14,871 nt of DNA from Bryobacterales bacterium (lineage in GTDB: Bacteria > Acidobacteriota > Terriglobia > Bryobacterales > Bryobacteraceae): positions 1 through 14,871 of the forward strand of contig PLRZ01000135.1 of the NCBI GenBank assembly GCA_003164075.1, read 5' to 3'. How positions within the stretch are numbered: the first letter of the stretch is position 1; the number at the start of each line of letters is the position of its first letter. A program made the translations under genes and the position numbers. The notes under the pieces are model-generated. The model searched no databases, was not told the DNA's origin, and worked only from the letters and a program-made list of their open reading frames with translations. Positions 1 to 6,276 of this stretch are shown here, in pieces.

Positions 1-356
1 GGCGCAGCGGGGAGCTGGCGGTGGTGAAAGTGCGGGTGCGATTTCGCGAGCCGGTAGCCGACCCGGTGATCGGCATCATGATCCGCACGCGCATCGGGCT
101 GAATGTGTACGGCACCAATACGGAGCTGGAGCGGTTGAAGCTGGGACCGTGCGCCGCGGGCGACATCCGCGAACTGACCTTCGCGTTTCGCTGCGAACTG
201 TGTCCCGAGTACTACAGCCTAACGGTAGCGTCGCACGATCCGGACGGCGTCTGGCACGACTGGCTGGAAGACGCGGTATCGTTTGCGGTAACCGACGACC
301 GGTACACGGCGGGAGTGGCGAATTTGCGGGCTACGGCGAGTGTGACGAAGGGGTAG
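1..356 (+). CDS. Wzt-like O-antigen/polysaccharide ABC transporter ATP-binding protein, C-terminal domain (5' partial)
   Basis: Only the last ~118 residues are present; the frame is open from the left edge and ends at TAG 354-356. The segment reads as the Wzt C-terminal carbohydrate-binding domain: a beta-sandwich pattern with VKVRVRFREPVADPVIG, then IRTRIGLNVYGTNTE, a gap rich in small residues, an LTFAFRCELCPEYYSLTVA strand pair, and the terminal HDWLEDAVSFAV strand. In this family the N-terminal half is the ABC ATPase (here outside the window). The C-terminal domain recognises the modified end of the O-polysaccharide so that it is exported by the partner permease Wzm across the inner membrane. 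The GTG at 21 is an internal codon, not the start. Neighbouring cell-surface polysaccharide genes would be expected to the left of the window. The family call is from recognised motifs; the substrate is unknown. Confidence 0.85.
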   Translation, partial: RSGELAVVKVRVRFREPVADPVIGIMIRTRIGLNVYGTNTELERLKLGPCAAGDIRELTFAFRCELCPEYYSLTVASHDPDGVWHDWLEDAVSFAVTDDRYTAGVANLRATASVTKG

Positions 357-426
357 GAGAACGATTATTGGCCGCAGATAAACGCAGATGAACGCGGACA
401 AGAAAACGCGGGGGTGACTTGAGCGT

Positions 427-807
427 TCAGAGATCGCGAAGCCAGGCGTTTTCATCTTCGACCGGCTCGGGCAGACGGCCTTGAAGCCACTGGGCCGCCA
501 GATCGGGAGTGAAAGACGGGTCGACGGACTCGATGACCCACGAGAGGAATTCGTGAGGACCGCCATTCAGATAAGGTGGCGGGGAAACAGGCTTGAACAC
601 AGTCGGCAATCGCTCGTTGGTCGACAAATAATTGAGAACGTGCGCGAATTCCTGGACAACATGGCACGCCAGCTTATGATCGATGTTCAGGCCGAACTTC
701 GCGTACCAGCCGCCGCTCTCAATTTGACCAGTGCCGACCTGCGGCTGAATGCCAGGCACGCGAGAGAGAAAAATATTCAGAGTACTGAATGAGAGCTCAT
801 CGAGCAT
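427..807 (-). CDS. Hypothetical protein, 126 aa, inside an inverted-repeat pair
   Basis: I do not recognise the family. The ATG at 805-807 is preceded by a good ribosome binding site (AAGGG at 812-816 on the minus strand, 4-bp spacer). Composition is that of a real soluble protein: mixed hydrophobic and charged residues, several Trp (GGWYAKFG, FLSWVIES, AAQWLQG, NAWLRD), a central HKLACHVVQEFAHVLNYL stretch likely to be an amphipathic helix, and an acidic C-terminus. There is no signal peptide, membrane segment or recognisable catalytic motif. It is isolated, convergent with the Wzt-like gene on its left, and enclosed by inverted repeats, so it may be an accessory insertion. Function unknown. 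Confidence 0.6.
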   Translation of the reverse strand: MLDELSFSTLNIFLSRVPGIQPQVGTGQIESGGWYAKFGLNIDHKLACHVVQEFAHVLNYLSTNERLPTVFKPVSPPPYLNGGPHEFLSWVIESVDPSFTPDLAAQWLQGRLPEPVEDENAWLRDL

Positions 808-811
808 GGAG

Positions 812-816
812 CCCTT
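812..816 (-). promoter_or_regulatory. Ribosome binding site of the hypothetical gene at 427-807
   Basis: The minus strand reads GAAGGGCTCC immediately before ATG 807-805. The AAGGG core with a short 4-nt spacer supports this start codon. Confidence 0.5.
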
Positions 817-885
817 CGCTGTCGATGGATTTTCATCCCTCTTATCCGCGTTCTTCTACGTTTATCTGCGGCTAATTAATCTAGT

Positions 886-1042
886 TAGTTTCTGTCGCGA
901 AACTCCCGTGCTGCGGGAAAGCAACCGCTCCCTTGCGGTCGCGGCTCAGTACGAAGTCCCATGAAATCAATAGAGCCGTTTCCGAGCCGCGCGCGCAAGC
1001 AAGCGGTCCTTGCCATTTTCCAGAGTTTCATGACAGAAACTA
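886..1042. mobile_element. 157-bp palindromic MITE-like element
   Basis: The termini are 20-bp inverted repeats, 886-905 and 1023-1042 (TAGTTTCTGTCGCGAAACTC against TAGTTTCTGTCATGAAACTC, 18/20). A second nested inverted repeat lies inside: 924-947 pairs with 984-1007 at 20/24. The whole segment can therefore fold as one long imperfect hairpin. It encodes no protein. The arrangement (short, no ORF, terminal inverted repeats, nested symmetry) is that of a MITE or a compound REP-type palindrome. Its right end runs into the stop codon of the large secreted-protein gene (TAG, minus strand 1042-1040). No target-site duplication is obvious. It could also serve as a transcription terminator. Confidence 0.6.
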
Positions 1043-4000
1043 GTTAAGGCAACTGAGCCCAAGCGCGGCGTTGATTTCTATCTGGACATCCACCACGCTA
1101 ACAACGCCGTCGTGATTCAGATCATGAACCGCCTGAATCCGGCCCAGCGCTTCGTTGACGACAGTCTGCACCTCGGAGACAGTGACGATGCCACCTCCAC
1201 TGAGGCCGCACACGAGCGCCGTATCACTTGCATTTGTCGTCGCTGCCCCGCCACCCGACACGCTCGCCTGGTTCGTCACGCTACTCGACGCGTTGGCGGC
1301 CACATTCACCGTCACCGTGATTGCCGGATAACTGGCTCCCGCCGCCAGCACGTCGCTCCGCGTGCACGTGTTGCCGCTACTGGGGCAGCTCCACCCAGTG
1401 CCGGTCATTGCGACCAACGTCAGCCCAGTGGGCACGGCCTCGGTCACCGTCACCGTCCCGCTGGTCGCTCCGGCGCCCGTCGCGTTGCTCACCGCGACCG
1501 AGAATGTCGCGCTAGCTTGCCCTTGGATGAAGCTTCCCGCATGGCTCTTGGCGATGCTCAGTACCGGCGGCGCGACTATGGTCGTCGCATCTCCGGCGAC
1601 CGCAGTGCCCGAGCCCCCTCCCGAGACGCCCGCCTGGTTCGTCACGCTGCCTGGCGCGTTGGCGGCCACATTCACTGCCACAGCGATCGCCGGGTAACTG
1701 GCTCCCGCCGCCAGCACGTCGCTCCGCGTGCATGTGGTGCCGCTACTGGGGCAAGTCCACCCAGTGCCTGTCATTGAGACCAATGTCAGCCCGGTGGGCA
1801 CCGCCTCGGTCACCGTCACCGTCCCGCTGGTTGGTGCGGCTGCCGCCAGGTTGCTCACCGTCATCGTATAGGCCGCACCGCTTTGTCCCAGGGTGAAGTT
1901 TCCCGTATGGCTCTTGGCGATGCTCAGAATTGGGGGGACAATGTCGTGGACCGTAAACGTAATACTGCCCGTGGAAAACACCGTCGTGTCACTGGGAGCA
2001 AGCACGAACGACGCAGAACCTGCACTTCCAGTTGGATCCAGAAAAAAATTGACTGTGTTTAGCGACGGCAGAGAATCGCCCCACTCCAGGTCGATCTTCG
2101 TGCTAGCCGGCACTTCGGGCACATTGTCCTCAAAGAACAGCACCTCTTTCCAAGCAGCTTGGTTGAACCCGACCTGGAACGCCACCTCCTCTGTGTCTGT
2201 GGTAAACACGATGTAGCCTGGACTGAAATAGTTCTCTGCAAGACCGGCCCCGTGGAAAGTAAGAAACGCTGTGAGATCCAACGGATACGCGGATGGTTCC
2301 TTGTAAAAGTCGCAGGTGCCGGTCACCAGGAAGCCGCCGCTACCGTCGCTCAGATTGGGGCCGTTCGTACATCCAGTTCGTGTACTGCTCACAATGCTCG
2401 CTCTCGCAGCCGTCGCGCTCCCAGCCGTAAGCGCCGGTAGCCTCCTGATCGTCGTCACATCCGCCGCAACGTCGTTGGCGGTATTGGCTTCACCGCCGCC
2501 GGACACCGTCGCCGTATTCGTCATGCGGCTCGGCGCGTTGTCCATCACGTCCACTGTTACGGTGATCGCCGGGTACGTCGCTCCGGCCGCCAGCGCATCG
2601 CTCCGTGTGCAGATTAGCGTCTCCAGCGTGCAATCCCATCCCTGGCCGCTCAGCGCAGCGGCTGTCAGGCCGATCGGCAGGTAGTCGCTCACCGCTACCG
2701 TTCCAACCGTGGGTCCGCTGCCGCTGTTGCCCACGGTGATCGTGTACGTCGCGCCAGTCTGCCCCTGCACAAAGCTTCCGACGTGCGTTTTGGCAACAGT
2801 CAGGTCCTGCGGCCCTCCAATGTTTGTCGTGTCCATGGTGGTGGCCGAAATGGACCCGCCTCCGGAAACGCTCACGATGTTGCTCACCTGGACGGCCGCA
2901 TTCCCCGCCACGTTTACCGTCACGACAATCGCCGGATAACTCGCTCCCCTCGCCAACGGGTCACTGCGCGTGCAGGTGTTGCCGCCGCACATCCATCCAG
3001 CCCCCGCCATGGATACCAGGGTCAGCCCCGTGGGCACTGTCTCCTCCACCGTCACCGGGCCATTGCTGGCCCCCGCCAGAGCCGCGTTGCTCCCTGTTAC
3101 GCTGTAGGTGGCTCCAATCTGTCCGGTCGTAAAATTACCGCTGTGCGTGGCCGTCACAGTCAACAGCGGCAGAGTTCCGGCCGCTTGCAGCACGCGCACG
3201 ACGTTGTTGCTGTGATCGGCCACATAGATATTGCCGGCCGCATCGAGTGCCACGCCGCGGAGAGAGCCCAACTCAGCTTTAGTGGCCAAGCCGCCATCGC
3301 CCGAATAACCCATTCTGCCGGTTCCGGCGATGGTGCCGATCATTCCGTCGGGGGAAACCTTTCGGATGTTGCGGTTGTCCCCGTCGGCGATGTAAAGGTT
3401 CCCTTCCGGGTCGACCGCGAGGGCTTCAGGGGCGGCGAGCCGCGCGCTGGTTGCCGGACCGCCGTCTCCGGAATATCCGTGCCGGTTACTTTGACCGGCA
3501 ACCGTAGTGATGATTCCCGCCGGAGATAGCTTGCGGACCGTGGAATTCACCGGGTCGGCAATGTAGAGGTTCCCTGCGGAGTCCAATGCAAGACCGGAGA
3601 CCGAAGAGATCTGCGCGCTTACGCCGGGCCCCCCGTCTCCCAAATCCCCCTTCACGCCGGTGCCGACGACGGTGGTGATGGTGCCGCCAGAAACTTTGCG
3701 CACGCGAAAATTGTCCGAGTCTCCGATGTACACGTTGCCGGCGGGGTCGACCGCCACAGCGCAGGCGCCATTCAGCCTGGCACTCGTGGCCGGTCCGTTG
3801 TCTCCTGAGTAACCCTGCGTTCCGTTACCGGCGATCGTGGTGACGGTGCCGGCGGTGGAAAGTTCGCGGACTCGGAAATTCCCCGTATCGGAGAAATAGA
3901 GATTGCCGGCCGAATCGCTGGTCAGTCCAGTGGGCCTGTCCAGCACGTTGGAACTGCCATTACCGAAGGCAGTGCCAATCGTGCCGCCGGGACTTATTTT

Positions 4001-4438
4001 GCGGATGCGATTGTTTTGGTTGTCGGCGATGTACAGGTTGCCGTGATTATCCACCGTAGCTCCCCACGGTCCAACGAGTTGCGCCATCGTGGCTTCGCCG
4101 TTATCACCCGCATAAAGATGGGCGCCGTTGCCCGCGATGGTAGAGATTGTGCCTTCCGGCGTAACCTTGCGGACGAGGTTGTTCTGAGGGAACCCCCCGG
4201 CGTATGTCCCAATCAGATACTCGACCGCGGTGGGCTCAAATATGGGATCTTCGCTTACGCTGGGTACACCGGCCTCCACAGAAGGCACGGCTACGGTGGT
4301 CGGAACCGAAACGAGCGGATCGTCCGCCCGGATATTTTCCGGTATCAAGCAGAATAGAAGGATGGTCAGAAGCGAGAGCAACAAGAAGATTATACCTACA
4401 CCGGCGCCGGCCAGGGTGGTCACGGCTTTGTCGTGCAT
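1040..4438 (-). CDS. Secreted NHL-repeat beta-propeller / DUF11 / dockerin-like protein
   Basis: Large exported protein, about 1132 aa from ATG 4438. A TTG at 4477 in the same frame would add 13 residues (numbering below uses that longer form), but it overlaps the Uma2 relic. I prefer the ATG, although neither has a convincing ribosome binding site. Residues ~22-45 are a hydrophobic signal/anchor segment ending near NIRA|DDP. Residues ~88-432 hold six NHL repeats of the pattern GNLYIADxxNxRIRKV...AGxGxxGYSGDGGPATxAxL, expected to form a six-bladed beta-propeller. DUF11-type beta-sandwich modules follow at ~434-554, 555-676, 847-967 and 968-1090, each with a WxC...CTRSDxLAxGAxYPAI core. Between modules 2 and 3 lies a ~170-residue unrelated domain. 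The last ~55 residues are dockerin-like: two VQxxxNxALG helices, the second with DLNHDGVVSVVDV, a calcium-loop pattern; the first copy lacks it. Probably a cell-surface or extracellular binding protein; ligand unknown. Confidence 0.85.
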   Translation of the reverse strand: MHDKAVTTLAGAGVGIIFLLLSLLTILLFCLIPENIRADDPLVSVPTTVAVPSVEAGVPSVSEDPIFEPTAVEYLIGTYAGGFPQNNLVRKVTPEGTISTIAGNGAHLYAGDNGEATMAQLVGPWGATVDNHGNLYIADNQNNRIRKISPGGTIGTAFGNGSSNVLDRPTGLTSDSAGNLYFSDTGNFRVRELSTAGTVTTIAGNGTQGYSGDNGPATSARLNGACAVAVDPAGNVYIGDSDNFRVRKVSGGTITTVVGTGVKGDLGDGGPGVSAQISSVSGLALDSAGNLYIADPVNSTVRKLSPAGIITTVAGQSNRHGYSGDGGPATSARLAAPEALAVDPEGNLYIADGDNRNIRKVSPDGMIGTIAGTGRMGYSGDGGLATKAELGSLRGVALDAAGNIYVADHSNNVVRVLQAAGTLPLLTVTATHSGNFTTGQIGATYSVTGSNAALAGASNGPVTVEETVPTGLTLVSMAGAGWMCGGNTCTRSDPLARGASYPAIVVTVNVAGNAAVQVSNIVSVSGGGSISATTMDTTNIGGPQDLTVAKTHVGSFVQGQTGATYTITVGNSGSGPTVGTVAVSDYLPIGLTAAALSGQGWDCTLETLICTRSDALAAGATYPAITVTVDVMDNAPSRMTNTATVSGGGEANTANDVAADVTTIRRLPALTAGSATAARASIVSSTRTGCTNGPNLSDGSGGFLVTGTCDFYKEPSAYPLDLTAFLTFHGAGLAENYFSPGYIVFTTDTEEVAFQVGFNQAAWKEVLFFEDNVPEVPASTKIDLEWGDSLPSLNTVNFFLDPTGSAGSASFVLAPSDTTVFSTGSITFTVHDIVPPILSIAKSHTGNFTLGQSGAAYTMTVSNLAAAAPTSGTVTVTEAVPTGLTLVSMTGTGWTCPSSGTTCTRSDVLAAGASYPAIAVAVNVAANAPGSVTNQAGVSGGGSGTAVAGDATTIVAPPVLSIAKSHAGSFIQGQASATFSVAVSNATGAGATSGTVTVTEAVPTGLTLVAMTGTGWSCPSSGNTCTRSDVLAAGASYPAITVTVNVAANASSSVTNQASVSGGGAATTNASDTALVCGLSGGGIVTVSEVQTVVNEALGRIQAVHDLNHDGVVSVVDVQIEINAALGLSCLN
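1265..1831 (-). repeat. Direct nucleotide repeat of ~201 bp within the DUF11 modules (366-bp period)
   Basis: Copies at 1265-1465 and 1631-1831 align without a gap at about 90% identity (19 mismatches in 201 by hand count). They lie 366 bp (122 codons) apart and correspond to the second halves of the third and fourth DUF11 modules. The other two modules of the protein are far more diverged. This points to a recent in-frame module duplication or gene conversion. Confidence 0.8.
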
Positions 4439-4439
4439 C

Positions 4440-4704
4440 TCAAGGGTTTTTGGTATTCGAAGCCGACTGCACTTCAATCACCAACTCTGGTGATCCTACA
4501 AGCCACTTATCAATGGCGTCGTAACGCTCGCCAGACACACAGGCAACATCCGCAATCCGCACCCCGAACTTCATTTTCTGGAAGCGGGCCGTACGGGAAT
4601 TCCGTATCCACGACGTAGCCAACGGTCTCTAAGATCGCTTCCAGCAGTTTCCGCAGCACCGCCGTAACCCGCCGGGCCGGAGGTGTGGGTCTTTTGATGG
4701 TTGA
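4440..4704 (-). pseudogene. Relic of a Uma2-family (DUF820) restriction-endonuclease-fold protein
   Basis: Reading the minus strand from 4704, one frame gives RPTPPARRVTAVLRKLLEAI, then LETVGYVVDTEFPYGPLPEN. That frame then degenerates, and the neighbouring frame continues from about 4565 as VRIADVACVSG...WLVGSPELVIEVQSASNT and stops at TGA 4442-4440. Together these match the middle of Uma2 proteins: the helix after the ELIDGE region, the vRiPDvavv strand and the pPdLviEvlSpsn strand, the last two carrying catalytic Asp and Glu of the PD-(D/E)xK fold. The normal start and first ~50 residues are missing (an in-frame TAG sits at 4707-4705). The C-terminal half (the K...Y...GvpeyWlvD part) is also gone, and a single-base frameshift separates the two pieces. 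The relic ends one base before the ATG of the large secreted-protein gene. Non-functional in all likelihood. Confidence 0.7.
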
Positions 4705-4716
4705 CTAATTATAATC

Positions 4717-6072
4717 TTACGCTTTCGGATCGAGAATGAACGTCGGCACGATGCCCGCGGCCGACGAAAAGCCGCTCTTGCCGCTCGATAGCCAGCTCGA
4801 ACAACCTTGCACTTTGCCCAGATACGCGTGCGGGTGGACGTCCACCTGCATCTCGCGGAATTCCAGGTGGCCGAACGACATCAGCGGGAATATCGACCGC
4901 ACCGGCTCCACGCGCTCCTGCACCACGTAGGGGGCGCGCATAGCCTGCTTGAGCGCGCGGTCCCACCCGTGGGCGTCCATCTCCCAGCCAAAATAGGTGT
5001 GCTGGTCGCTGTAGTCGTCGTTCGGTTTCAGGGCCAGGCGCTCGCGGTTCTGCACGATGAATTCAGGCAGGTCCACCGTCTTCTCGTCGTAGGTCGTCTT
5101 GCTGGCCGTCACCAGGCGGGTCCACGGCACGTGATCGCGGATCGCCTTGCGTTCGGCAGCCGGGAATCGCGTGGTCAGAGTTTCATCGGTCAGCAGTCCG
5201 AACATGGCCTTCTTGTGGGCCAACTCGGAGCGGAAGCTGTTGACGATGCACACCGCCCGATCGCGATACGCCTTCACCAGCGGATGACTCAGATCGAAGC
5301 GCAGCAGGAATTCCTGCACGCCCAGACGGCGGTACACCAAGTCGATCGCGAACGAGCCTTTGCGCAACACGCCGTTGCGATATTCCAGTTGCTCCGGTGA
5401 GACGATTTCCACCGCGTAACCCTCTTCGCGGAAAAAATCTCGGAAGAACTGGTATTCGCTCTGGCCGGAATGGTACGTGGAGCGGAACTCCACAATGGCG
5501 ATATTCGGCTTCTTCGAAGCCCCGCCAAACTGCTTGTAGGACTTCAGCAGCGCCTGCAACAGGTGCTTGCGGCTGCCGGCGCGTGTCAGGGTATACTTCT
5601 TGCGGAATTCCTTCACCGGGGGCGCGTCGTAAAAAAGGTCCGCCAGGGCATCGGCATAGCCCGCGCCGGTGGGCGAATCGGCATTGTATTGAACGAAATG
5701 CAGGTGCCCGTTCACCATGTGGGAATCCAGCCGCGCGGCCACTTCCAAGGCCTGGTAACCCGGGTCGATCGATGCCAGCATCTTCTCGGCGGGCAGCAGG
5801 TCCAGACGCGCCAGCAGGGCAGGAGTGTCCATTACCATCTGCTGAATGCGGTCGATCGCCCCGATCAGCGATTCGCCGGTCTTCACCAGGTTTTCGTATT
5901 GCCGGCGGGAGATGAAATTGGGCCGCAGGAAGGGACAGATCAAGCGTCCGCCAGCGGACAGATTGCCGCTCTCCATGCGATCCTGGAGCGCTTCGGCCCA
6001 AGCGATATCGCTAAAGGGTCCGGCTTCCAGCAGTTTGTTGTATTTGACGACTGCTTCGTCCAACTGGGACAT
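4717..6072 (-). CDS. Circularly permuted ATP-grasp / glutathionylspermidine synthase-like protein
   Basis: 451 aa, cytosolic, no signal peptide or membrane span. Features point to the circularly permuted ATP-grasp fold shared with glutathionylspermidine synthase. These are a FVQYNADSPTG segment (~residue 128) resembling the family's acceptor-site strand, VNSFRSELAHKKAMFGLLTDE (~273-294), LALKPNDDYSDQHTYFGWE (~345-363, a Lys-Pro nucleotide-site strand), YVVQERVEP (~384, the hinge strand that contacts adenine) and a late GCSSWLSSGKSGFSSAAGIVPTFIL (~420-445). Such enzymes join a carboxylate to an amine using ATP through an acyl-phosphate. The substrate cannot be read from the sequence, and no gene for an amide-bond partner (alpha-E protein, glutaminase or transglutaminase-like) is adjacent. 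It lies alone between the Uma2 relic and the TPR gene. The ATG at 6072 is chosen because the protein's amphipathic N-terminus begins there; no strong ribosome binding site is visible. Confidence 0.7.
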   Translation of the reverse strand: MSQLDEAVVKYNKLLEAGPFSDIAWAEALQDRMESGNLSAGGRLICPFLRPNFISRRQYENLVKTGESLIGAIDRIQQMVMDTPALLARLDLLPAEKMLASIDPGYQALEVAARLDSHMVNGHLHFVQYNADSPTGAGYADALADLFYDAPPVKEFRKKYTLTRAGSRKHLLQALLKSYKQFGGASKKPNIAIVEFRSTYHSGQSEYQFFRDFFREEGYAVEIVSPEQLEYRNGVLRKGSFAIDLVYRRLGVQEFLLRFDLSHPLVKAYRDRAVCIVNSFRSELAHKKAMFGLLTDETLTTRFPAAERKAIRDHVPWTRLVTASKTTYDEKTVDLPEFIVQNRERLALKPNDDYSDQHTYFGWEMDAHGWDRALKQAMRAPYVVQERVEPVRSIFPLMSFGHLEFREMQVDVHPHAYLGKVQGCSSWLSSGKSGFSSAAGIVPTFILDPKA

Positions 6073-6276
6073 TCTGGCTTGAATACCTTGCTCTAATAAC
6101 TGAGTATCCCACAGAAGTCCGAAAAGCGATAGGATTTGGAGCCGTCAGAATGGCGTAAGATATTTATTCTGAAGTGCTTAGACCGTATAATTCGAGTCAC
6201 GCAACTTGAGCAGACACCTCAATGGGGGTTTCTACCGCGCGAATTGTGAGGCTCGGCACGCTCCCAGCGGCCGCAA

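Larger units (their letters stand above)
365..878. repeat. 38-bp inverted repeat pair flanking the hypothetical gene at 427-807
   Basis: The left arm is 365-402 and the right arm 841-878; by hand, 33 of 38 bases pair when the right arm is reverse-complemented. The shared core is GCCGCAGATAAACG followed by AACGCGGA. Each arm also carries internal imperfect direct repetition (GCAGATAAAC / GCAGATGAAC). Such GCAGAT(A/G)AACGC repeats are dispersed in many environmental bacterial genomes (recalled, not checked here). The arms bracket exactly one small gene, with about 24 bp on its 3' side and 33 bp on its 5' side. Confidence 0.7.

Noticed and set aside
1265..1831. The regular repeats could suggest a CRISPR array or a satellite
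   Set aside because: The repeats are in-frame protein modules with a 366-bp period, not short repeats with unique spacers.
2783..3529. A 248-codon plus-strand open frame opposite the NHL region
   Set aside because: It is a shadow of the repeated NHL/DUF11 coding sequence with no recognisable motif.
4439..4477. TTG start at 4477 for the large secreted protein
   Set aside because: It overlaps the Uma2 relic, uses a rare start and lacks a clear ribosome binding site; ATG 4438 keeps a complete signal segment. The choice remains uncertain.
6186..6191. A perfect TATAAT on the plus strand between the ATP-grasp and TPR genes
   Set aside because: No acceptable -35 lies 16-18 bases upstream and no plus-strand gene follows; the surrounding genes are on the minus strand.
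6240..6250. GCGAATTGTGAG resembling part of a lac-type operator
   Set aside because: Only a half-site-like match with no symmetry partner and no sugar-use gene nearby; most likely chance.
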